A stretch of 64,000 nt of DNA. It comes from CADEDH01 sp965263455. GTDB lineage: Bacteria; Actinomycetota; Acidimicrobiia; Acidimicrobiales; SZUA-35. The notes beneath the pieces are model-generated. The model worked only from the letters and a program-made list of their open reading frames with translations, did no database searches and was not told where the DNA came from. Positions 1 through 8,143 of the stretch are shown one piece after another (within the stretch, counting starts at the first letter, position 1; each line of letters opens with the position of its first letter). Position numbers and translations under genes: made by a program. The stretch is taken from assembly GCA_965263455.1 (NCBI GenBank), contig CBDHHN010000002.1, positions 434,001-498,000 of the forward strand, in the 5' to 3' direction.

Positions 1-351
1 GAGGCGGCCGGTCCCGTCGAAGATCGTGACCTTGCGGTTCTTGAGCAGTCCGGTGAGTCCGCCGACGAGCTGGTTGATGACCCCCTGCTTACGGGACATG
101 GTCTGCTCCCACCGCAGACCGATCGGGTCGACCTCGACGCCGAAGTCGGAGGCGTGCTGGATGGTGCGCACGACCGAGGCCGTCTCCAGCAGCTCCTTGG
201 CCGGTATGCAACCCACGTTGAGGCAGGTGCCGCCCATCTTGGCCCGCTCGATCAGGGCGATGTCGAGACCGGCCGACGCGCCGTAGAGGGCCGCCGCGTA
301 GCCGGCCGGACCCCCTCCGATGATGACGACGTCGAAGTGCTGTTCTGACAC
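1..351 (-). CDS. lpdA: Dihydrolipoyl dehydrogenase, N-terminal part (runs off the window)
   Basis: E3 flavoprotein of the 2-oxoacid dehydrogenase complexes; it reoxidises dihydrolipoyl groups with NAD+. The visible 117 residues begin MSEQHFDVVIIGGGPAGYAA, an FAD-binding GxGxxG dinucleotide fold. Next comes the redox-disulfide motif GGTCLNVGCIP (about residues 36-46), which is diagnostic for lipoamide dehydrogenases within the pyridine nucleotide disulfide reductases. The start is GTG; there is no good ribosome binding site. About three quarters of the protein lies left of position 1. The E1 gene aceE is 3 kb away, so this may be the E3 of that complex. Glutathione or mycothione reductase is less likely from the motif. 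Incomplete only because of the window edge. Confidence 0.93.
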   Translation of the reverse strand, partial: MSEQHFDVVIIGGGPAGYAAALYGASAGLDIALIERAKMGGTCLNVGCIPAKELLETASVVRTIQHASDFGVEVDPIGLRWEQTMSRKQGVINQLVGGLTGLLKNRKVTIFDGTGRL

Positions 352-474
352 GAAGGACCACCCACTTTCGATACGACGAGGAGGAGCCTACCGGTGCGTT
401 TCGACCAGCCCGCGAACCCGAGATGGACAATCGGATGGGTCCGGGTGACAAAGCGCACAGGGCCGATCAGCACC

Positions 475-597
475 TCAACTGATCAACAACTGAGTGGCGA
501 ATGCACCAAGAATGGCCAGGCCACACAACAGCGAAAGGATCAACAACCATCGGGTGCTCACGATTCCGAGCCTAGGGCGGGCGGGATCCTCCGTCAC
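475..597 (-). CDS. Small single-pass membrane protein (hypothetical)
   Basis: A 40-residue reading frame starting at GTG (VTEDPARPRLG...). It has a charged N-terminus and one strongly hydrophobic helix at about residues 17-36, with a short Gln-containing tail. It lies between lpdA and the divergent SDR gene. No family is recognised. An in-frame upstream GTG would add three residues and an upstream ATG at 673 would give 66 residues. Support is the clean hydrophobic profile in a region where a random frame would not be expected to give a membrane helix; homologues could not be checked. Confidence 0.42.
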   Translation of the reverse strand: MTEDPARPRLGIVSTRWLLILSLLCGLAILGAFATQLLIS

Positions 598-670
598 CGC
601 TCCCACGGTCGTATGGTTGCCGTCGTCGGTCGTCGTCGCCCCCGGCCGGAGCCGGGCAAGGAGAGGTCCC

Positions 671-1588
671 ATGGAGATTGCCATCACCGGTTCGAGCGGG
701 CTGATCGGGACCGCCCTCGCCGCTGCGCTACGCGAGGCGGGCCACCGACCGGTGGCGCTCGTCCGGCGCCCGGTGCGGGCCGGAGCCGACGAGATCGAGT
801 GGCAGCCGGCGCAGGGCGTGCTCGACGCCGCCTCCCTCGAAGGGATCGACGGCGTGGTCAACCTGGCCGGGGCCGGCATCGGCGACAAGCGTTGGACCGA
901 CGCCTACAAGAAGGTGGTGCGCGACAGCCGCGTCGTCACCACCCGGCTCCTGGCCGAGACCTTGGCCGGCCTCGACGCCAAGCCGTCGGTTCTGCTGAGC
1001 GGATCAGGGATCGGCGTCTACGGCGACCGGGGCGACGAGATCCTGACCGAGGCCTCGGCCCCCGGGCAGGGCGACTTCATGAGCGAGCTGTGCGTCGAAT
1101 GGGAGGAGGCGACCACGCCCGCCTCCGAAGCCGGCATCCGCACCGCCCACCTCCGCACCGGAATCGTGCTGGCCGACGGTGCCGGGGCTCTGTCGCGGAT
1201 GGTTCCCGTGTTCCGCATGGGCATCGGCGGACCGTTCGGGGCCGGTCGGCAGTACATGTCGTGGATCACGCTCGACGACCACATCGGGGCCACCATGGCA
1301 TTGCTGGAGGGCGACCTGTCGGGACCCGTGAACCTGGTGGCCCCGGGACCGGTCCCCAACAAGGAGTTCACCCGGGCCCTCGGTCGGGTGCTGCGTCGTC
1401 CCACGCTGTTCCCCATCCCGCCCTTCGGCCCCAAGCTCCTGTTCGGGAGCGAGATGGCCGAGTCCCTGGTGCTGTTCAGTCAGCGGGTCATGCCCCAGGC
1501 CCTGACCGACGCCGGCCACGACTTCGCCCACACCGAGGTCGAGGCCGGACTGCGGTCCGTACTCGCCCCCGAGGAGGTGGCGGCGTGA
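671..1588 (+). CDS. TIGR01777-type NAD(P)-dependent epimerase/SDR (YfcH-like)
   Basis: A 305-residue protein of the extended short-chain dehydrogenase class, TIGR01777/YfcH family. The N-terminus MEIAITGSSGLIG carries the GxxGxxG NAD(P)-binding motif. The family hallmarks NLAGAGIGDKRW (about residues 60-71) and GSGIGVYGDRGD (about 113-124) follow, and the C-terminal DUF1731 region ends with TEVEAGLRSVL. The physiological substrate of this family is unknown. The start is fixed by an AAGGAGAG Shine-Dalgarno at 657-664. The stop overlaps the GTG of the SRPBCC gene (GTGA), so the two are translationally coupled. SDR fused or linked to an SRPBCC (ligand-binding) domain is a recurrent arrangement in this family. 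Confidence 0.85.
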   Translation: MEIAITGSSGLIGTALAAALREAGHRPVALVRRPVRAGADEIEWQPAQGVLDAASLEGIDGVVNLAGAGIGDKRWTDAYKKVVRDSRVVTTRLLAETLAGLDAKPSVLLSGSGIGVYGDRGDEILTEASAPGQGDFMSELCVEWEEATTPASEAGIRTAHLRTGIVLADGAGALSRMVPVFRMGIGGPFGAGRQYMSWITLDDHIGATMALLEGDLSGPVNLVAPGPVPNKEFTRALGRVLRRPTLFPIPPFGPKLLFGSEMAESLVLFSQRVMPQALTDAGHDFAHTEVEAGLRSVLAPEEVAA

Positions 1589-2028
1589 GCGGCGAGGAAC
1601 GTGTCGTGTCGGCCACCCGTGTCATCGCCGCCGAACCGTCGGTCATCTTCGACCTGCTGGCCGACCCCGCCCGCCACCACCTCTTCGACGGTTCCGACAC
1701 CGTGGTGGCCGGGCATCCCGACAATCCTGAACGACTGAGCATGGGAGCGCGGTTCGGGATGCGGATGCGTCTCGGCGTGCCCTACCGCATCACCAACGAG
1801 GTGGTGGAGTTCGTGGAGAACGAGGTCATCGCCTGGCGCCACCTGGGCCACCACGTGTGGCGCTATCGGCTCACGCCGGTCGAGGGCGGGACCGAGGTGA
1901 CCGAGTCGTTCGACTGGGGCGTCTCCCGGTTCCCACCGTTCTACGAATGGGTCGGCTACCCGGCCCGCCACGAGGCCAACATGGCCCGGACGTTGGAGCG
2001 ACTGGACCAACACCTCGCCGGTGCCTGA
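1585..2028 (+). CDS. SRPBCC-fold ligand-binding protein
   Basis: A 147-residue protein of the START/Bet v1-like SRPBCC superfamily (polyketide cyclase/dehydrase-like). Visible features are the N-terminal strand SATRVIAAEPSVIFDLLADP, a central GMRMRLGVPYRITNEVVEF sheet, and the terminal helix NMARTLERLDQHL that closes the hydrophobic cavity. It starts on GTG inside the stop codon of the SDR gene, which strongly implies one mRNA and related function. The ligand cannot be told from sequence. Confidence 0.8.
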   Translation: MSGEERVVSATRVIAAEPSVIFDLLADPARHHLFDGSDTVVAGHPDNPERLSMGARFGMRMRLGVPYRITNEVVEFVENEVIAWRHLGHHVWRYRLTPVEGGTEVTESFDWGVSRFPPFYEWVGYPARHEANMARTLERLDQHLAGA

Positions 2029-2068
2029 CCCGACCCCGCCGCCGCGCCGCGACGGCGGGGCCCGTCGG

Positions 2069-2353
2069 TCAGGCCTCGACCGTGACCTGGGGGTAGAAGG
2101 CGATGTGGTCCTTGATCTCGGCCGCTGCGTCCTTGGGGGTCCGGTAGGTCCAGGCCACGTTGCCCAGGGTCTGGCCACCGACGCTCACGTCGAAGTAGCT
2201 GGCCTCGCCCTTCCACGGGCAGGTCGTGGCGTGCGCGGTCTCGCTGAGGTACTGCCAGTCGATCGAGTCGGGCGGGAAGTAGTGGTTGCCCTCGACCACA
2301 ACGGTGGTCTCGGAGCGGGCGATGACGGTGCCGTTGAGGGTTGCGGTAGCCAT
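2069..2353 (-). CDS. DUF427 domain protein
   Basis: A 94-residue protein that is essentially one DUF427 domain. The motifs VVVEGNHYFPPDSIDW, TTCPWKGEASYFDV (about residues 43-56) and NVAWTYRTPK...IKDHIAFYP are typical of the family. Its biochemical role is unknown; a beta-barrel fold with conserved Cys and Trp is characteristic. The chosen ATG gives the usual family length; the frame stays open further upstream, but that stretch is not family-like. A TAGGGT -10 hexamer lies at 2384-2379 on this strand, giving a short leader with a weak GAGG. Confidence 0.85.
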   Translation of the reverse strand: MATATLNGTVIARSETTVVVEGNHYFPPDSIDWQYLSETAHATTCPWKGEASYFDVSVGGQTLGNVAWTYRTPKDAAAEIKDHIAFYPQVTVEA

Positions 2354-2406
2354 GGCGAGCACAACCTCGAACGCCGGGACCCTATTCCCCCCGCCCCGGC
2401 GGCCGA

Positions 2407-3324
2407 TCAGATGACGATGACACCGAGCCCGGCCAGCTCCGCTTCGGCCGCCGCTGCCTCGTCGTCGACCACGATGGCGCCGACGGCGGCGGCCCACAGC
2501 CACCGGTTGCGGGCTCGGATCGCCGCCCCCGGGGCCGCCGGATCACCATCCAGCGTCACCTGCCAGTGGGCGGCCGACAGTACGGCGTCGAAGCGGGCCC
2601 GGTCCTCGGCCGACCACACCTTGACGGGGTCGGCGAAGGGCAGGACGGCGGCCACCGGGACGCCGGCCCGGAGCGCCGTCTCGGCCCCGACCAGTTCGGC
2701 CCCGAGGCGCAGGCCCGACACCAACACGTCGTTGGCCGGGTCGAGACCGGCCACCGCCTCCTCCAGTTCCTCCAACTGCTCGACCTCCAACTGGCGGCGA
2801 CCGGTGACGACCACGGCCTGGTCGACGAGCCACGGCGGCTCGGGCCCCGACACGGTCGCGGTCCCCGCGTTGACGGCCGTCCCGTCGGCCCGACCTTCGA
2901 GGGCGGCCCTGAGCTCGGCCACGGCCTCGACCGCCAGCCGATCCGCCTCCTCGTTACCGGCCACCCCGGCATGACCCTTGACCCAGGTGAAGGTGATCTC
3001 CTCCCGCCTCGGCAGGTAGGCGGCGACGAGCGGCTCCCACAGATCGCGGTTGGCCACCGGTTTCTTCTGGGCGTTGCGCCAGTCGCGACGCAGCCACCCC
3101 TCGTACCAGCGATCGTTGAAGCAGTTGACCACGTAGGTGGAGTCGGAGTGGATGGCCAGGTGGCCCTCCAGAGCCTCCACCGCTCGCAGCACCGCGGTGA
3201 GCTCCATGCGCTGATTGGTGGTGTCGGGCTCGGCGCCCCGGTCATGGCGGCCGTCCTCGGCCACCCAGGCCCAGCCCCCGGGCCCCGGGTTCCCGGAGCA
3301 GGCGCCATCGGTGTACACGTCCAT
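2407..3324 (-). CDS. rnhA: Ribonuclease HI fused to a SLOG-like domain
   Basis: The N-terminal 140 residues are RNase HI, which cleaves RNA in RNA-DNA hybrids. The catalytic carboxylates D6 (YTDGACSGNPGPGG), E41 (RMELTAV), D61 (HSDSTYV) and D128 (NEEADRLA) and H118 (KGHAG) are all present. After a linker rich in Ala and Gly, residues about 165-305 form a second domain: VVVTGRRQLE, DVLVSGLRLGAELVGAETAL, GVPVAAVLPF and IRARNRWLWAAAVGAIVV. This pattern resembles YpsA/DUF1273-type SLOG (Rossmann-like nucleotide-binding) proteins. Stand-alone RNase HI is about 150 residues, so the 305-residue length is real extra content. The role of the second domain is unknown. The gene is transcribed away from aceE. 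Confidence 0.88.
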   Translation of the reverse strand: MDVYTDGACSGNPGPGGWAWVAEDGRHDRGAEPDTTNQRMELTAVLRAVEALEGHLAIHSDSTYVVNCFNDRWYEGWLRRDWRNAQKKPVANRDLWEPLVAAYLPRREEITFTWVKGHAGVAGNEEADRLAVEAVAELRAALEGRADGTAVNAGTATVSGPEPPWLVDQAVVVTGRRQLEVEQLEELEEAVAGLDPANDVLVSGLRLGAELVGAETALRAGVPVAAVLPFADPVKVWSAEDRARFDAVLSAAHWQVTLDGDPAAPGAAIRARNRWLWAAAVGAIVVDDEAAAAEAELAGLGVIVI

Positions 3325-3482
3325 GACATCCCAGGGTGCCGGGATGTAACCGGCACACCACTGCGGTTGTCAAACGGCGTGACTACCATGTCGACTTCAC
3401 CGCGATGTCCGCCAGTGGTGACGGTTGCCGTGGTGACGAGCAGCATCGTTACGCCCGTATCGACGACAAGGACACGACGGCA

Positions 3483-6173
3483 ATGATCAGCGATAGCTTC
3501 CTCAGCCAATTCCCGGACATCGACCCCGAGGAGACGGCCGAGTGGCTCGAATCCCTGGATGCGGTGCAGTCGGCTGCAGGCAAGACCAGGGCCCGCTACC
3601 TCCTGGGGCGACTCAACCAGTACGGCCGTGAGTTGCAGCTCGGCAACGCCGAGGCCGTCTCGACCGACTACGTCAACACCATCCCCACCGAGCAGCAGCC
3701 GTTCTTCCCCGGCGACGAGCACCTCGAGCGACGCATCCGGGCCTACATCCGGTGGAACGCGGCGGCCATGGTGATCCGGGCCAACAAGCGAGCCGACGGC
3801 ATCGGCGGCCACCTCTCGACCTTCGCCTCGTCGGCCGCCCTGTACGAGGTCGGCTTCAACTGGTTCTTCCGGGGCAAGGAGGACGGGACCCCGGGCGACG
3901 CTGTCTACTTCCAGGGCCACGCCGCCCCGGGGGTGTACGCCCGGGCCTTCCTCGAAGGCCGCCTGGACCATGCCCACCTCGACAACTTCCGGTTCGAGGT
4001 GGAGGGGCACGGCCTGTCGAGCTACCCCCATCCCCGCCTGATGCCGGACTTCTGGGAGTACCCCACGGTGTCGATGGGGCTGGGCCCCATCAACTCGCTG
4101 TACCACGCCCGATTCCTCAAGTACCTCCAGAACCGCAAGATCGACGAGACCTCCGACAGCCGGGTGTGGGCCTTCCTGGGCGACGGCGAGTGCGACGAGC
4201 CCGAGACGCTGGGGTCGATCTCGCTGGCCGGCCGCCACGGTCTGGACAACCTGACCTGGGTCATCAACTGCAACCTGCAGCGCCTCGACGGGCCGGTCCG
4301 GGGCAACGGCAAGATCATCCAGGAGCTCGAGGCCGTGTTCCGGGGCGCCGGCTGGAACGTGATCAAGGTCGTGTGGGGCTCGCGGTGGGACGAACTCCTC
4401 CAGCGCGATGTCGAAGGGGTGCTCCTCAACAAGATGAACACCACCGTCGACGGTGAGTTCCAGCGCTACGCCGTCGAGTCCGGGGCCTACATCCGGGAGA
4501 AGTTCTTCGGACCCGACCCCCGGCTCCGCCGACTGGTCGAGCACCTGAGCGACGACGACCTGCGGAGCCTGCCCCGAGGGGGGCACGACTACCAGAAGGT
4601 GTACGCCGCCTACAAGGCGGCCACCGAGCACGTGGGGCAGCCCACCGTGATCCTGGCCAAGACGATCAAGGGCTGGACCCTGGGCGAGGGCTTCGAGGGC
4701 CGCAACGCCACCCATCAGATCAAGAAGATGACCAAGGCCCAGCTCCTCGAACTCCGGGACCGGCTTCACCTCCATGACGAGATCCCGGCCGAGCAGCTCG
4801 AGGACGGGCTGCCCCCGTACTATCGCCCGCCCGCCGGTTCGCCCGAGTACGACTACATGGTGGGCCGACGCAAGGCCCTCGACGGCCCGCTCCCCGAACG
4901 GATCACCACCACCCGCCGGGCCCTGCCCCAGCCGGGCGACCTGCCGTTCAAGGGCCTGCTCGAAGGTTCGGGGGGCCGGGCGGTGTCGACCACCATGGCC
5001 TTCACCTCGATCCTGCGGGACCTGATGCGCGAGAGCGGCTTCGGCGAGCGGGTGGTGCCGATCGTGCCCGACGAGGCCCGGACCTTCGGCATGGATTCGA
5101 TGTTCCGCGAGTTCGAGATCTACGCCCCGTTCGGTCAGCAGTACGAGCCGGTCGACCACGAGCTGCTGCTGTCCTACACCGAGGACAGCGACGGCCAGAT
5201 CCTGGAGGAGGGCATCACCGAGGCCGGTTCGATGGCCAGCTGGATCGCGGCGGCCACCAGCTACGCCCATCGAGGCGTGCCCATGGTGCCGTTCTTCACC
5301 TTCTATTCGATGTTCGGCTTCCAGCGGGTCGGTGACCTGATCTGGTCGGCCGCCGACTCCCGGGCCCGTGGCTTCCTGATGGGGGCGACGGCCGGTCGCA
5401 CCACGCTGGCCGGTGAGGGCCTCCAGCATCAGGACGGTCACAGCCTGCTCCACGCCTCGGTCGTTCCGGCGTGCGAGGCCTACGACCCGGCCTTCGCCTA
5501 CGAGCTGTCGGTGATCATCAAGGACGGCATCGAGCGGATGTACCTCCGGGACGAGGACATCTTCTACTACCTGACCATCTACAACGAGAACTACGAGCAG
5601 CCGCCCCAGCCGGAGGGTTCGACCGAGGGCATCCTGCGGGGTCTCTATCGGTGGTCGGCCGGCGACGACTCGCTCCCCCACCGGGCCACCATCCTGTTCT
5701 CCGGTCCGTCCCAGGGCCCGGCCCGCGAAGCCCAGCAGGAGCTGGCCGAGCGGTGGCAGGTCGGGACCGAGCTGTGGAGTGCGACGTCCTACAGCAAGCT
5801 GCGGGCCAACGCCCTGGAGGCCGAGCGATGGAACCGGCTCAACCCGGGGGCCACGCCCCGGGTGCCGCTGGTGACCCGGCTCCTCCAGGAGGCTCAGGGT
5901 CCGGTCGTGGCTGTGAGCGACTACGTGCGAGCCGTTCCCGAACAGATCGCCCGCTTCGTGCCGACGCCGTTCACGGTGCTTGGCACCGACGGCTATGGAC
6001 GCTCCGACACGAGGGAGTCGCTGCGGTCGTTCTTCGAGACCGACGCCCCCAACATCGTGATCACGGTTCTGGGCCAGTTGGCGGCCGAAGGCCGGATCGA
6101 GACCTCGACGGTGACACAGGCCATCGCCCACTACGGGCTCGACGAGGCTCCGTCTCCCCCCTGGACCCGCTGA
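3483..6173 (+). CDS. aceE: Pyruvate dehydrogenase E1 component, homodimeric type
   Basis: An 896-residue thiamine diphosphate enzyme that decarboxylates pyruvate and acetylates the lipoyl groups of E2. The single-chain (alpha2) AceE type is shown by length and by the ThDP motif GDGECDEPETLG near residue 232, ending with VINCNLQRLDGPVRGNGKII. Other family signatures are GHAAPGVYARAFLEGR, the middle-domain EEGITEAGSMASWIAA, and QDGHSLLHAS. The chosen ATG begins MISDSFLSQFPDIDPEET, matching the usual AceE N-terminus; an upstream in-frame ATG at 3402 is possible. The gene stands alone on the plus strand and ends at a strong hairpin. Its E3 partner may be lpdA at the left edge. Confidence 0.96.
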   Translation: MISDSFLSQFPDIDPEETAEWLESLDAVQSAAGKTRARYLLGRLNQYGRELQLGNAEAVSTDYVNTIPTEQQPFFPGDEHLERRIRAYIRWNAAAMVIRANKRADGIGGHLSTFASSAALYEVGFNWFFRGKEDGTPGDAVYFQGHAAPGVYARAFLEGRLDHAHLDNFRFEVEGHGLSSYPHPRLMPDFWEYPTVSMGLGPINSLYHARFLKYLQNRKIDETSDSRVWAFLGDGECDEPETLGSISLAGRHGLDNLTWVINCNLQRLDGPVRGNGKIIQELEAVFRGAGWNVIKVVWGSRWDELLQRDVEGVLLNKMNTTVDGEFQRYAVESGAYIREKFFGPDPRLRRLVEHLSDDDLRSLPRGGHDYQKVYAAYKAATEHVGQPTVILAKTIKGWTLGEGFEGRNATHQIKKMTKAQLLELRDRLHLHDEIPAEQLEDGLPPYYRPPAGSPEYDYMVGRRKALDGPLPERITTTRRALPQPGDLPFKGLLEGSGGRAVSTTMAFTSILRDLMRESGFGERVVPIVPDEARTFGMDSMFREFEIYAPFGQQYEPVDHELLLSYTEDSDGQILEEGITEAGSMASWIAAATSYAHRGVPMVPFFTFYSMFGFQRVGDLIWSAADSRARGFLMGATAGRTTLAGEGLQHQDGHSLLHASVVPACEAYDPAFAYELSVIIKDGIERMYLRDEDIFYYLTIYNENYEQPPQPEGSTEGILRGLYRWSAGDDSLPHRATILFSGPSQGPAREAQQELAERWQVGTELWSATSYSKLRANALEAERWNRLNPGATPRVPLVTRLLQEAQGPVVAVSDYVRAVPEQIARFVPTPFTVLGTDGYGRSDTRESLRSFFETDAPNIVITVLGQLAAEGRIETSTVTQAIAHYGLDEAPSPPWTR

Positions 6174-6180
6174 CCGATTG

Positions 6181-6213
6181 TCGGGTGCCGGGGCGAGCGA
6201 CCCCGGCACCCGA
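6181..6213 (+). terminator. Factor-independent terminator hairpin after aceE
   Basis: TCGGGTGCCGGGG, a 7-nt loop, then CCCCGGCACCCGA: a perfect 13-bp GC-rich stem beginning 8 nt after the aceE stop. No T-tract follows, which is common in high-GC actinobacteria. Confidence 0.75.
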
Positions 6214-6264
6214 TTCCTCGGGATGCGGACATGATCTGACCGCAATACGGGGGAGACTCCCCCC

Positions 6265-7323
6265 ATGCTCAATCAAACCCCCACGGATCGAGCCGGATCC
6301 TCTCACCGCCGCGACCCGTCCCCACCCGCCATCACCGCCACCGGATTGACCCGCCGATTCGGCGACACCGAAGCCGTTGCCGGTATCGACCTGTCGATCC
6401 ACCGAGGCGAGATCTACGGGCTGCTCGGCCCCAACGGAGCCGGTAAGTCGACGACCGTCCGCACCCTCTGCACCCTGCTCAAGCCGTCCGGAGGTCGGGC
6501 CACCGTGGCCGGCCACGACGTCGCCACCGAGGCCGGCGCCGTGCGGCTTCGGATCGGGGCCGCCCTCCAGGAGGCGGCGCTGGACCCGAAACAGACCGGG
6601 GCCCAACTCCTCCGACTGCAGGGCCGACTCTATGGCCTGACCGCAGCCGAGGTCGCTCAGCGGGTGGCCGACCTCACGGCCATGATCGACCTGGGCGAGG
6701 CCATCGACCGACCGATCGACACCTACTCGGGGGGCATGAAGCGTCGCCTCGACCTGGCGGCGGCGTTGGTTCACAACCCCGAGGTGCTCTTCCTCGACGA
6801 GCCCACGACAGGGCTCGACCCGGTCAGTCGCAATCGGGTCTGGGACGAGGTCCGGATGCTCAACGAGCGGCTCGGCATGACCATACTGCTCACCACCCAA
6901 TACCTGGAGGAGGCCGACTCGCTGGCCCACCGGGTCGGCATCATCAACGGCGGCCGACTGGTGGCCGAGGGCACCCCGGCCGAGCTGAAGCGACAGGTGG
7001 GCGACGATCTGATCGTGGCCCGGATCGACGGCGACCCCGCTGCGGCCGCCGACGTCATCGGCGCCCTGGCCGGCGTGCGGGTCGTCGACACCGACGACGG
7101 AGCCGTCGTGGTGGCGGCCCCCGACGGTGCGGCCGCGGTCGGACCGGTGGCGGTGGCCCTGGCCGAGGCCGCCATCCCGCTGCGCGACCTCACGCTTCGC
7201 ACCCCGACCCTCGACGACGTGTTCCTCGAGATGACGGGCAACCGACTCCGGTCCCAGGACCGACCCCACCTCTCCACCGATCGGCACGACCGACCCAGCG
7301 AGCACAACGAGGTAGCACGATGA
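6265..7323 (+). CDS. ABC transporter ATP-binding protein (DrrA-type)
   Basis: A 352-residue ATPase of an ABC-2 type exporter. Walker A GPNGAGKS is at residues 55-62, followed by the Q-loop region (ALQEAALDP), the signature SGGMKRR and Walker B VLFLDEPTTGLDP. The C-terminal accessory region of about 120 residues is typical of DrrA/NodI-like drug or polyketide exporters. The SD sequence GGGGGAG sits inside an inverted repeat (6249-6263) that could mask it. The stop overlaps the permease start (ATGA). Together with the downstream permease and WYL regulator it forms a three-gene unit. The substrate is unknown. Confidence 0.9.
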   Translation: MLNQTPTDRAGSSHRRDPSPPAITATGLTRRFGDTEAVAGIDLSIHRGEIYGLLGPNGAGKSTTVRTLCTLLKPSGGRATVAGHDVATEAGAVRLRIGAALQEAALDPKQTGAQLLRLQGRLYGLTAAEVAQRVADLTAMIDLGEAIDRPIDTYSGGMKRRLDLAAALVHNPEVLFLDEPTTGLDPVSRNRVWDEVRMLNERLGMTILLTTQYLEEADSLAHRVGIINGGRLVAEGTPAELKRQVGDDLIVARIDGDPAAAADVIGALAGVRVVDTDDGAVVVAAPDGAAAVGPVAVALAEAAIPLRDLTLRTPTLDDVFLEMTGNRLRSQDRPHLSTDRHDRPSEHNEVAR

Positions 7324-8141
7324 CCACCGCCCTCCCCTCCGAACTCCCGATCGGGGCCGAACCCACCATCCGGGCCCGCCCTACCGGGTTCGTACATGAC
7401 GTCGTCACCATCGCGGGCCGGGCGTTGCGAGCGGTGCCGGGCGATCTGGAGGCCGTCATCCCGCCGGTCCTGATCGCCACGTTCTTCTTCGTGGTCAACA
7501 TCGCCACGCTGGAGGGCCTGACCGAGGGCCAGATCACCGGGTTCGACTACACGGCGTTCCAGATGCCGACGGCGATCCTGCTCGGGGTGACCGGGGTGTC
7601 CCGGGCCCCCTCCCTGGTCCTCGACGTGCAGAACGGCTACCTCGACCGTCTCCTGATGACGCCGATGCGCCGCATCGCCATCCTGCTCGGGCATCTGGTG
7701 GCCGACGTCGCCATCGCCACCGCGCTGGCGGTGCCGATCCTGGTGCTCGGCCTCGTGCTGGGGACCGGGTTCGAGACCGGGGTGGTCGGCGCCCTGGTCT
7801 TCCTCCTGCTGGCGGCCTTCTGGAGCCTGGCCTTCGCCGGGTTCGGCTACGCCGTGGCCCTCAAGACGGGCAATCCGGCGGCGGTGCAGTCGGTCTTCCT
7901 GCTGTTCTTCCCCTTCCTGTTCCTGACCACGTCGTATGTGCCCCGGGCCCAGCTCTCGGGTTGGCTCGACACCGTGGCCACGTTCAACCCGGTCACCTAC
8001 ATCCTCGAGGGCTTGCGGGCCCTGGCCATCGAGGGCTGGACCGTCGACGTACTGTGGGCGGTACTCGCCGTGGTCGGCGTGGGCACGGCGAGCATGTGGC
8101 TGTGCCTGGCCGCCCTCCGGGGCCGCGTCGCCGCCGACTGA
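7320..8141 (+). CDS. ABC-2 type transporter permease
   Basis: A 273-residue integral membrane subunit with six predicted helices (the first around PPVLIATFFFVVNIATL, the last around LWAVLAVVGVGTASMWLCLAAL). The conserved cytoplasmic stretch NGYLDRLLMTPMRRIAILLG matches the ABC2_membrane family (DrrB-like) motif that couples to the ATPase. It overlaps the ATPase gene by 4 nt and ends 2 nt before the WYL regulator, so co-transcription is very likely. Export of a hydrophobic compound or lipid is the usual role of the family. Confidence 0.9.
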   Translation: MTTALPSELPIGAEPTIRARPTGFVHDVVTIAGRALRAVPGDLEAVIPPVLIATFFFVVNIATLEGLTEGQITGFDYTAFQMPTAILLGVTGVSRAPSLVLDVQNGYLDRLLMTPMRRIAILLGHLVADVAIATALAVPILVLGLVLGTGFETGVVGALVFLLLAAFWSLAFAGFGYAVALKTGNPAAVQSVFLLFFPFLFLTTSYVPRAQLSGWLDTVATFNPVTYILEGLRALAIEGWTVDVLWAVLAVVGVGTASMWLCLAALRGRVAAD

Positions 8142-8143
8142 CC

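Noticed and set aside
2556..6272. Very long open frame on the minus strand (over 1200 codons) across aceE and part of the RNase HI gene
   Set aside because: It is antisense to clear, motif-rich aceE and arises from high GC at third positions; its translation has no recognisable domain.
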